Shown here one piece after another: positions 41,910-49,556 of a stretch of 64,000 nt of DNA. How positions within the stretch are numbered: the stretch's first letter is position 1; each line of letters begins with the position of its first letter. This stretch comes from JAEUMY01 sp033764435 (GTDB lineage Bacteria; Pseudomonadota; Gammaproteobacteria; Burkholderiales; Usitatibacteraceae): NCBI GenBank assembly GCA_033764435.1, contig JANRIX010000070.1:1-64000 (forward strand). The letters run 5' to 3'. A program made the translations under genes and the position numbers. The notes beneath the pieces were generated by a model, which made no database searches, was not told the origin of the DNA, and was given only the letters and a program-made list of their open reading frames with translations.

Positions 41910-44900
41910 ATGCACTTTGCGTCCCGATTGGCATCAAGACAGGCACTGTGGCTTCTTGCCGGCGGCTTGCTGCTTGCTCTCATCATGTGGTCGCTGACCG
42001 CACGATTTGTTGCGCAGTCGACCGCCCAGGAGTTCGAACGCGAGGCGGCAACGGCGGCTGGGCTGGTGGAACGGCGTTTTGCCCGCTATTCCGACCTGCT
42101 CTACGGCGTTCACGGACTGTTTGGTGACCGCGACGACGTGTCAAGACTGGGTTTCCATCGTTATGTGTCTGCGCTGGACTTGCGCAATCGATTTCCGGGC
42201 GTCCAGTCAATGCAGTACGTACAGCGGGTAGCGCCGGAGGAAGTTGGCGCGTTCGAGAAGGCCGTGCGCGCGGACCGAACTGTGCAGGCTGAAGGTTACC
42301 CCGCCTTTGCGATCCACCCGCGCACTGGCAACGGCGACGTCTGGGTGGTCAACTATGTGGAACCCATGGCCGGCAACGAGCGCGCATTCGGCCTCGACAT
42401 TCGCACTCGTGCAGCAGCCATGGCAGCGGCCGAGCGCGCACGAGACAGCGGCGACCCGGTCATCACCGGCCGTTACAACCTCGTGCAGGATGAAACGATT
42501 CGGGTAGGTCTGGTGGTCTACTTGCCGGTGTATCGGAGCGCTCAAGAACGCCGCAGCATCAGCGAGCGCCAGGCCGACCTCAAAGGCTTCGTGAACGTTG
42601 TTTTCCGGCCAGACGAAGTGTTCGCCCATGTGCTCGATGAAACCACGCGAGATCGTCTCTTCTTCGAAGTCTATGACTTGGGTCCGACCACGGAGCCGCC
42701 CGGCATTGCGCGCCCGGACAACCAGATCTTGGGCCAGCGCGACACAGCCGCCGCTCGCATTGATGGCTGGTTGACCTCGACGCCAGAGTTCAGCCGGCTG
42801 ACCGCCATCGCCGGACGGCACTGGCTGATCAGGATCGGCAAACGCGAGGTGGAGTGGTCGGCCTGGTTGCATCCGGTTTCGCTGGGTGCGTTTGCCGCCA
42901 GCCTGGCAATCTTCCTGCTGCTGGCGCTGATGTTGCGCAATGCTGCGCGGGCCCGCGCAGCAGCGATGGATGTCGCCGACCGCGCCACCAGGGATCTGCG
43001 ACAGCAGTTGAGTCTCAACCAGCAACTGATCGAGGCGTTGCCCAATCCCCTCTTCTTCAAGGACACGGCTGGGCGCTATCTCGGCTGCAATCGCGCCTTT
43101 GAGCAATTCACCGGTCGGCGCAAGGATGACTTTGTCGGCAAGACCGCTGCGGAGATTCAGGACCCGGAAACGGCGAGGCTGTACGAAGAAACCGACAAGT
43201 CACTGATGGACAATCCCGGGGTGCAACGCTATGAGGCGCTGGTGAAACTACCGCGCTACGACCAGCCGCGCCACGTGCAGTACAGCAAGGCCACTTTCCT
43301 TGACGACGCAGGCAGGGTATCGGGTCTAGTCGGTGTCATGGTTGATCTCACCGACATCCGGGTCGCCGAAGCCAACCTGCGCAAGAACGAAACCCAGCTC
43401 CGGCTGGCGCTCGAGTCGGCGGAAATGGCCACCTGGTTCTGGAATGTCGGGGAGAAGAACTTCCAGGCCTCGAGCGGTTTCAACGGCTTGTTTGGTGTGA
43501 AGGGGGAGCCGACCGTCCGTGAATTCGAGCAATTCAAGGCGGCGGTGCACCCTGAGGATCGCGTGCGGATCGACGCAGCACTGAAACACGCGCTGGTCTA
43601 CAGCGATGACTTCCGTCTGGAAATGCGGGTGCTCTGGCCGGATGGCTCCACGCACTGGATCGCGAGCCAGGGTCAGATCATTCGCAACCCTGAGGGCCGG
43701 GCCGTGTCCCTGATCGGCGTGGCCATGAACATCACCGAGCGCAAGCTGGCCGAACAGCGCATCGCACACATGGCCCAGCACGACACGCTGACCGGCCTGC
43801 CCAACAGGCTGTTGCTCAAGGATCGCATCGCACAGGCGATCTTCCATGCGCAGCGCGGCAAGCTCAAGGTCGCGGTGATGTTCATCGATCTTGATCGGTT
43901 CAAGAACATCAACGATTCTCTGGGCCACGAGGCCGGTGACCGGCTGCTGCAAACCGTGGCCAAGCGCATCCGCACCTGTCTGCGCGAAGGTGACACGGTG
44001 TCGCGTTTGGGTGGGGATGAATTCGTGATCGTGCTGCCCGAGGTGCATGGCTCGCACGATGTGTCCATCGTCGCGGCCAAGATTCTGGAAACGCTGTCCC
44101 AGCCCTATCACCTGCAGGGCCAGGACCTGCATGCCAGCGCCAGCATCGGCGTGGCGCTCTTCCCCGAGGACGGGGAGGATGCCGACACGTTGATGCGCAA
44201 CGCTGATGCGGCCATGTACCACGCCAAGGATTCCGGCCGCGCCAACTACCAGTTCTTCACCGAGCACATGAACGTGGCGGCGCAGCGCCGCCTCACACTG
44301 GAAGCAGAACTTCGCCGCGCGTTGGACCGCAATGAACTCACCCTCGCCTACCAACCCGTCTATGCCCTTGCCAACGGTCGGCTGGTCGGCGCCGAGGCGC
44401 TGCTCCGCTGGCGGCACCCCGAGCGCGGTCTGGTCTCACCGGGCGACTTCATTTCCGTGGCCGAGGACAGCGGACTCATCCACTTGATCGGCGAGGATGT
44501 GCTGCGTGCGGCCTGCGTGCAGGCACGCCTTTGGCAGGATCAGGGCCTGGCGATCCAGTTGTCCATCAATGTGTCGGTGCATCAGTTGCGGCGGAAGGCG
44601 TTTCTCGATCAGTTGCGCACCATCCTTGCGGCCACCAGCGTTGACCCGGGCCTGCTTGAGCTGGAAATCACCGAGAGCCTGATCGTGGAAGATGCCAGCG
44701 AGGCACTGAAGACGCTGAAGACGCTCGATGAACTCGGCGTGCGTCTGGCCATCGATGATTTCGGCACGGGTTATTCGGGACTCTCGTACCTGAAACGATT
44801 CCCCATCGACACGGTCAAGATCGACCAGTCCTTCATCCGCGACATCAGCATTGATGCCGACGACGCGGCCATCGTTCGTGCCATCGTCGCCATGGCCAAG

Positions 44901-45071
44901 AGCCTCAAGCTCTCCGTGGTGGCGGAAGGCGTGGAGACTGGCGAGCAGCTCGCCTTCCTCTCCTCTCTGGGCTGCGACTTCGCTCAGGGCTATCTGCTCG
45001 GACGGCCCATGGATGCGGAAGCAATGACGGCGATGATCGCGGAAAGCCGGGCCGACAAGCTGGCGGGCTGA
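41910..45071 (+). CDS. Membrane-bound CHASE-PAS-PAS-GGDEF-EAL signalling protein
   Basis: A 1053-residue cyclic-di-GMP enzyme. It has a first transmembrane helix (residues about 12-32), a periplasmic CHASE-type domain (AIHPRTGNGDVWVVNYVEP region), a second helix about 305-330, and two PAS domains (LIEALPNPLFFKDTAGRYLGC; LALESAEMATWFWNV with a PAC segment). A GGDEF domain with intact RLGGDEFVIVLPE (about 700) and an EAL domain with intact GAEALLRWRHP (about 828) and IDDFGTGYSGLSYLK follow. Both catalytic motifs are intact, so either cyclase or phosphodiesterase activity is possible; in such fusions the phosphodiesterase often dominates. ATG 41910 directly precedes the hydrophobic N-terminus. 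Confidence 0.93.
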   Translation: MHFASRLASRQALWLLAGGLLLALIMWSLTARFVAQSTAQEFEREAATAAGLVERRFARYSDLLYGVHGLFGDRDDVSRLGFHRYVSALDLRNRFPGVQSMQYVQRVAPEEVGAFEKAVRADRTVQAEGYPAFAIHPRTGNGDVWVVNYVEPMAGNERAFGLDIRTRAAAMAAAERARDSGDPVITGRYNLVQDETIRVGLVVYLPVYRSAQERRSISERQADLKGFVNVVFRPDEVFAHVLDETTRDRLFFEVYDLGPTTEPPGIARPDNQILGQRDTAAARIDGWLTSTPEFSRLTAIAGRHWLIRIGKREVEWSAWLHPVSLGAFAASLAIFLLLALMLRNAARARAAAMDVADRATRDLRQQLSLNQQLIEALPNPLFFKDTAGRYLGCNRAFEQFTGRRKDDFVGKTAAEIQDPETARLYEETDKSLMDNPGVQRYEALVKLPRYDQPRHVQYSKATFLDDAGRVSGLVGVMVDLTDIRVAEANLRKNETQLRLALESAEMATWFWNVGEKNFQASSGFNGLFGVKGEPTVREFEQFKAAVHPEDRVRIDAALKHALVYSDDFRLEMRVLWPDGSTHWIASQGQIIRNPEGRAVSLIGVAMNITERKLAEQRIAHMAQHDTLTGLPNRLLLKDRIAQAIFHAQRGKLKVAVMFIDLDRFKNINDSLGHEAGDRLLQTVAKRIRTCLREGDTVSRLGGDEFVIVLPEVHGSHDVSIVAAKILETLSQPYHLQGQDLHASASIGVALFPEDGEDADTLMRNADAAMYHAKDSGRANYQFFTEHMNVAAQRRLTLEAELRRALDRNELTLAYQPVYALANGRLVGAEALLRWRHPERGLVSPGDFISVAEDSGLIHLIGEDVLRAACVQARLWQDQGLAIQLSINVSVHQLRRKAFLDQLRTILAATSVDPGLLELEITESLIVEDASEALKTLKTLDELGVRLAIDDFGTGYSGLSYLKRFPIDTVKIDQSFIRDISIDADDAAIVRAIVAMAKSLKLSVVAEGVETGEQLAFLSSLGCDFAQGYLLGRPMDAEAMTAMIAESRADKLAG

Positions 45072-45130
45072 GCGACGCCTTCGACAACTCGCCGACTGTT
45101 AAACTCGCCGCCTCACTCTAGGTCAATCTC

Positions 45131-45583
45131 ATGCCCCGCATCGCCATCACCCGTCGCCTGGAATTCGACGCCGGCCATCGTCTGCCCAATCACGCGTCGC
45201 AGTGTCGCAACATCCATGGCCATCGCTATGCGATCGAGGTCACGCTGTCTTCCGATGTCATCCACGAGGATGGCCAGCCGGATGACGGCATGGTCATGGA
45301 CTTTTCCGAAGTGAAGCGCATTGCCGAGGACAAGCTGGTCAAGCTCTGGGATCACGCATTCCTGGTCTATCGGGGCGACACGGTGATGCTGGAATTCCTC
45401 GCCAGCGTGCCGGATCACAAGACAGTCGTCCTTGACGAAGTGCCCACCGCGGAAAACCTGGCCCGCATCGCCTTCGATCAACTCTCGCACGCCTATCGCA
45501 ATCGGTTTGGCACGGAACTGACGCTGACCCGGGTGCGGCTCTACGAAACGCCGAACTGCTGGGCCGATGCCGGGCCCGACTGA
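45131..45583 (+). CDS. queD: 6-carboxy-tetrahydropterin synthase QueD
   Basis: The 150-residue T-fold enzyme of queuosine/7-deazaguanine synthesis has zinc His residues in FDAGHRLPNH and NIHGHRYAIEV, catalytic Cys in ASQCRNIHGH, and WDHAFLV. It converts dihydroneopterin triphosphate to 6-carboxytetrahydropterin. queG is elsewhere in this window (5048); queC, queE and queF are not seen. Confidence 0.94.
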   Translation: MPRIAITRRLEFDAGHRLPNHASQCRNIHGHRYAIEVTLSSDVIHEDGQPDDGMVMDFSEVKRIAEDKLVKLWDHAFLVYRGDTVMLEFLASVPDHKTVVLDEVPTAENLARIAFDQLSHAYRNRFGTELTLTRVRLYETPNCWADAGPD

Positions 45584-45610
45584 CCCACGATTCCGATCAC
45601 CGAGGTCCTG

Positions 45611-46975
45611 ATGCGAATATTCGCAAAGCTCTGCACGCTCTCGTGCGTCCTGCTCACGGCAGGTTGCGCGAGCTTCGATCCGAACAATGTCATCGGCCGC
45701 CATTTTCCGGCTGGCAACGATGTGCCGGTTGCCACCACGGCATCGGCAAGCGCCCTCACGCCGGCCCAGCGCGCCGAGGCCTTCGACTTTGTGTGGCAGA
45801 CGATAGACCGTCGCTACTACGACCCGAAAATGAACGGCGTGAACTGGCAGGCGATGCGCGAGCGCTATCGCCCGATAGCGCTGGCCGCCGCGAACGATGA
45901 AGCGTTCTGGGATGAGCTGGACCGCATGGCTGGCGAGCTGCGCGACTCGCACACCCGGGTCGAGTCGCCGCGCCGGGCGGAGGCGCGCAAACGCAACGAA
46001 AGTGTCACCCTTGGGCTGAATCTCGCCTGGCTGGGCGATGCGCTGGTGGTCGTTGGCGTGAACAACCAGACCGATGCTTGGTGGGCCGGGATCCGTCCCG
46101 GCATGACAGTACAGAGCATCGATGGCCAGCCGGCACGGGCTGCGTATGACGCGCTGCTGTCCGACACTCGCAACAGTTCGTCAGACCGCGCACGCCATGC
46201 CACCGCCATTGGTCGCCTCAACCGCGGCGAGGTTGGGTCAGTCGTGCGCATCGCCGTGAAGCGATCCGACGGCACGGAACTCGCGGCAACGTTGAAGCGC
46301 AGCCGGGTGGCGAGCCCGCCAGCTGCCAGTTCACGCATCCTGCCGTCGGGCTTCGGCTACATCCGCTTTTCCAATTTCTTCCCGCAACTCACCGAAAGCA
46401 TCAAGACAGGCTTTGCCGACAGCCGCAACGCACCCGGGCTCATCATCGATCTCCGCGGCAACGGCGGAGGCTCTCTCGGCATGACCCGCGACCTCCTGTC
46501 GGAACTTTTTCGCGAGCGGACTGTGCTCTCCCGCCAGCTCACCCGCGACATGAAGCCGATCACGGTCGGATTCGGGCTGATCGATGTGATCCGGCTTGAA
46601 TACGACGTGCCGGCACGGCCGGACGCCTACACGGGACCGGTGGTCGTGCTGATCAACGAGGGCAGTGGCAGCGGTAGCGAGTACTTTGCTGCCACCTTGC
46701 AGGCCCTCGGACGCGCCACCATCGTCGGCACCACCTCCTGCGGCTGCCTCCTGGGCTTTCTGGGCTATGCCAATGTGCCGGGAGGCGCCGATCTTGCGTA
46801 CAGCGAGATCGGTTTCATGACACCGGATGGCAAGCGCATCGAAGGCGATGGCGTGAAGCCCGACTGGGAAGTGAAGCCGACTCTTGCGGACCTTCAGCTT
46901 TATCGCGACCGCGCGCTGGAAACCGCCGAGCAACTGCTCCGCACTGAAGTCGAGAAACGCAAGCTGGCCAAGTAG
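45611..46975 (+). CDS. S41-family peptidase lipoprotein (tail-specific protease-like)
   Basis: The 454-residue envelope protease has a lipobox LLTAGC (Cys19), an N-terminal helical cap (AEAFDFVWQTIDRRYYDP), a PDZ-like domain (GLNLAWLGDALVVVGVNNQTDAWWAGIRPG) and the S41 catalytic domain with GLIIDLRGNGGG and the nucleophile region NEGSGSGSEYFAATLQ, where Ser replaces the usual SAS arrangement by SGSGSE. The repeated palindrome covers codons 2-5 (45613-45624), so the first residues after Met are RIFA. It lies 27 nt after queD. Confidence 0.88.
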   Translation: MRIFAKLCTLSCVLLTAGCASFDPNNVIGRHFPAGNDVPVATTASASALTPAQRAEAFDFVWQTIDRRYYDPKMNGVNWQAMRERYRPIALAAANDEAFWDELDRMAGELRDSHTRVESPRRAEARKRNESVTLGLNLAWLGDALVVVGVNNQTDAWWAGIRPGMTVQSIDGQPARAAYDALLSDTRNSSSDRARHATAIGRLNRGEVGSVVRIAVKRSDGTELAATLKRSRVASPPAASSRILPSGFGYIRFSNFFPQLTESIKTGFADSRNAPGLIIDLRGNGGGSLGMTRDLLSELFRERTVLSRQLTRDMKPITVGFGLIDVIRLEYDVPARPDAYTGPVVVLINEGSGSGSEYFAATLQALGRATIVGTTSCGCLLGFLGYANVPGGADLAYSEIGFMTPDGKRIEGDGVKPDWEVKPTLADLQLYRDRALETAEQLLRTEVEKRKLAK

Positions 46976-47029
46976 CGACGACTACTTGGTGCGCGGCGGG
47001 CAGGGTCATGCGACAATTCGCCCCGCTCA

Positions 47030-47047
47030 GGAGGTGTGGCAGAGTGG
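47030..47047 (+). pseudogene. Relic of a tRNA-Ser 5' end
   Basis: Eighteen bases match the 5' end of tRNA-Ser(UGA) at 47178 except at one position, then similarity stops; no anticodon arm or acceptor partner follows. It lies 148 bp upstream of the intact gene and looks like a truncated copy. Confidence 0.5.
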
Positions 47048-47062
47048 GCGGTGGCAGGGTTT

Positions 47063-47080
47063 CGCAAGCCATGGCTTGCG
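47063..47080. repeat. 18-bp perfect palindrome between tRNA relic and tRNA
   Basis: CGCAAGCCATGGCTTGCG, flanked by a further interrupted inverted repeat TGGCAG (47052-47057) / CTGCCA (47081-47086). It is unrelated to the GCGAATATTCGC family. Confidence 0.6.
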
Positions 47081-47177
47081 CTGCCAGCGCCGGCAAGCTA
47101 TGCAGCGCTTACCGTGGAAACCACAGCTAATGCAAAGCGGTTCGATGCAGTCTGCAACCTGCGCTTGAAGTAACGAC

Positions 47178-47267
47178 GGAGGTGTGGCCGAGTGGTTTAA
47201 GGCACCGGTCTTGAAAACCGGCGATGGGGCAACCCATCCGTGAGTTCGAATCTCACCGCCTCCGCCA
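47178..47267 (+). tRNA. tRNA-Ser (anticodon UGA)
   Basis: A 90-nt class II tRNA including CCA: acceptor GGAGGTG, anticodon loop CTTGAAA, long variable arm. Its last 21 nt plus five trailing bases recur at 47372-47397 after the repeated element. Confidence 0.97.
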
Positions 47268-47282
47268 GTCTTTTTTGGCGGA

Positions 47283-47397
47283 GCGAGCGAGCCAACTGCT
47301 TGGCTCGCGGGTAAGATTCGAAAGCTGACGGCGTTGTCGCAGACCGCCGCAGCGGGGTCGCGGAACGTGACCGAATCTCACCGCCTCCGCCAGTCTT
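47283..47397 (+). repeat. tRNA-Ser-associated element, copy 2
   Basis: The 89-bp core (47283-47371) is about 95% identical to copy 1. The hairpin at 47287-47308 keeps its stem while one loop base changes. AGATTCG (47314-47320) is complementary to CGAATCT at the start of the tail, whereas copy 1 has GGGATTCG facing CGAATCCC, so the arm has changed with the tail. The tail 47372-47397 repeats 47247-47272, the 3' end of tRNA-Ser(UGA) with five trailing bases. Period is 125 bp, shorter than copy 1 because no terminator is included in the duplication. Confidence 0.8.
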
Positions 47398-47459
47398 GAA
47401 ACTTTCACGCTCATTCCCTAGTCTTACACCGTACCCATTCCCCCAATCAGGAGGATTCG

Positions 47460-48149
47460 ATGCAATCAGACAACGTTCAAACCTTGCAGACCGCCCAGGG
47501 TGGCAGCATTGCCGCCCAGCAGAACCGCGTGCTGCGCAATACCTACATGCTGCTCGCCATTTCGCTTGTGCCCACCGTGGCCGGCGCGGCGCTGGGCATG
47601 GCCCTGAAGCTGCCCTTCCTCACCGGATGGATGGGCCTGATCGTGTTCCTCGTCGGCGCCTTCGGCTTCATGTTCGCCATCGAGAAGAACAAGAACAACG
47701 GCCTCGGTGTGGCGCTGCTGCTGGGCTTCACGTTCTTCATGGGCCTCATGCTATCGAACCTGCTGAACCGCATCATGTCGTTCGGCAACGGTGGTCAGCT
47801 CATCGCCCTCGCGTTCGGCGGCACGTCCATCATCTTCTTCGGCATGGCCACGCTGGCCTCGACGATCAAGAAGGATCTGTCCGGCATGGGCAAGTTCCTG
47901 TTCGTCGGTGCGCTGATCATTTTTGTTGCGGCCATCGCCAACGTGTTCCTGCAGATCCCCGCGCTGATGCTGACCATTTCCGTGCTGGCCATCGGCATCT
48001 TCTCCGCATTCATGCTGTATGACATCAACCGGATCATCACCGGCGGCGAGACCAATTACATCTCGGCCACGCTGGCGATCTACCTGGACATCTACAACGT
48101 GTTCTCGAACCTGCTGGCCCTGCTCGGCATTTTCGGCGGCGACGACTGA
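47460..48149 (+). CDS. Bax inhibitor-1/YccA family membrane protein
   Basis: The 229-residue inner-membrane protein has seven predicted helices and a conserved C-terminus (LYDINRIITGGETNYISATLAIYLDIYNVFSNLLALLG). The family includes YccA, a modulator of the FtsH protease, and TMBIM-type channels. A strong AGGAGG site precedes the ATG. The gene is followed by a bidirectional terminator shared with rlmD, with a copy of the 12-bp palindrome (48162) between stop and terminator. Confidence 0.93.
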   Translation: MQSDNVQTLQTAQGGSIAAQQNRVLRNTYMLLAISLVPTVAGAALGMALKLPFLTGWMGLIVFLVGAFGFMFAIEKNKNNGLGVALLLGFTFFMGLMLSNLLNRIMSFGNGGQLIALAFGGTSIIFFGMATLASTIKKDLSGMGKFLFVGALIIFVAAIANVFLQIPALMLTISVLAIGIFSAFMLYDINRIITGGETNYISATLAIYLDIYNVFSNLLALLGIFGGDD

Positions 48150-48177
48150 CCAACGCCTGCTGCGAATATTCGCAAGC

Positions 48178-48205
48178 AAAAAGGGCGGCCCTGGCCGCCC
48201 TTTTT
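48178..48205. terminator. Bidirectional terminator between yccA-like gene and rlmD
   Basis: AAAAAGGGCGGC-CCTG-GCCGCCCTTTTT, perfect 12-bp stem with A-run and T-run on the two sides, serving both convergent genes. Confidence 0.92.
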
Positions 48206-48225
48206 CTTTGGCATGCGCCCTGACT

Positions 48226-49554
48226 TCATCGCTCAAACCATGCGATGGATTCCACGTGCGCCGTGTGCGGAAACATGTTGACCACGCCCGCTGCCTTCAG
48301 CCGATAGCCCTTGGCATTCACCAGCACTTCCGCGTCACGCGCGAGCGTTGACGGATTGCAGGACACGTAGACAATGCGCTTCACCGTGTTCTCGTCGACC
48401 AGCTTGCACACTTCCATAGCGCCATCCCGCGGCGGGTCGATCAGCCACTTCGAGGCCTTGGGCAGAGACGCCACAGCGCGCACCGGATCGGTGTAAAGGT
48501 CCGCGGCGAAGAAACGCGCCCGGTCGGAGAGTCCATTGCGCGCGGCATTCTCCCCCGCACGCTGCACCAACGCTTCACTTCCCTCCACGCCCACCACGTT
48601 GGCGCCGCGGCGCGCGATGGCCAGGCTGAAGTTGCCCAGCCCGCAGAAGAGATCCACCACATCCTCGCCCGCGCGCGGGTCGAGCAGGTCCACGGCGCGC
48701 TTCACCATGCGCTCGTTGATCTCGTGATTGACCTGGGTGAACTCGGTGGGCCGGAAGGCCAGCTCCAGGTCGAACTCGGGCAGCCGATAAGTGAGCGCTG
48801 GCGCGTCAAGCGGATACCAGGCGACTGCCGTCTCCGGGCCCTTGGGCTGCTGCCACCACTGGATGCGATGCGCATCCGCGAATATTCGCAGGCGGTCCTC
48901 ATCCGCCGCGCTGAGCGGCTCCAGGACACGCAGGACCAGCACGGTCACGTTGGCGCCGATGGCGACCTCAATCTGCGGAATGCGATCACGACCATCCAGT
49001 GTGGTCATGAATTCGCGCAGCGGCGTGATCAGATGCCCGATGTGCCGCGGCAGGACCTCGCAGGACGCCATGTCGGCGACGTAGCTGCTCTTCCGCTCGC
49101 GGAAACCGACCAGCACGCCGCCCTTCTTGGGCACGAAATGCACCGAGAGTCGCGCGCGCTGGCGATAACCCCAGGGCGAGCCGCTGATGGGCGGCAGGAC
49201 CTGGCCAGGCTCGACCTTGCCGATGCGCGCCAGATTGTCTTCGAGGACGCGCTGCTTGGCCGCCAGCTGCAGCGCGGGCGAGGCATGCTGCATGGCGCAA
49301 CCGCCGCACAGACCGAAAAACGTGCAGCCGGGTATGACCCGGTCCGCGCTTTCGCGCAATACCGCTTGGGTCTCGCCTTCCTCGAAGTTGGGCTTGATGC
49401 GTGTGGCCTGCCAGGTCACGCGCTCGCCCGGCAACGCACCTTCGATGAACACTGCCTTGCCGTCGATCCGCGCAATGCCGCGCCCCTCATGGTCCAACGA
49501 CTCAATCAGTGCCTCGCGCAATGCTCCGCGCGGTTTGTTCGATCTTGTTCGCAT
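48226..49554 (-). CDS. rlmD: 23S rRNA (uracil-1939-C5)-methyltransferase RlmD
   Basis: The 442-residue TrmA/RumA-family methyltransferase has an N-terminal TRAM domain (IESLDHEGRGIARIDGKAVFIEGALPGE), [4Fe-4S] cysteines in CTFFGLCGGCAMQH, a Rossmann domain with VVDLFCGLGNFSLAIA and the C-terminal nucleophile region VYVSCNPSTLARD. Start ATG 49554, just after the protease stop; in-frame upstream sequence belongs to that gene on another frame. A palindrome copy at 48878 encodes RIFA. Confidence 0.94.
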   Translation of the reverse strand: MRTRSNKPRGALREALIESLDHEGRGIARIDGKAVFIEGALPGERVTWQATRIKPNFEEGETQAVLRESADRVIPGCTFFGLCGGCAMQHASPALQLAAKQRVLEDNLARIGKVEPGQVLPPISGSPWGYRQRARLSVHFVPKKGGVLVGFRERKSSYVADMASCEVLPRHIGHLITPLREFMTTLDGRDRIPQIEVAIGANVTVLVLRVLEPLSAADEDRLRIFADAHRIQWWQQPKGPETAVAWYPLDAPALTYRLPEFDLELAFRPTEFTQVNHEINERMVKRAVDLLDPRAGEDVVDLFCGLGNFSLAIARRGANVVGVEGSEALVQRAGENAARNGLSDRARFFAADLYTDPVRAVASLPKASKWLIDPPRDGAMEVCKLVDENTVKRIVYVSCNPSTLARDAEVLVNAKGYRLKAAGVVNMFPHTAHVESIAWFER

Positions 49555-49556
49555 TG

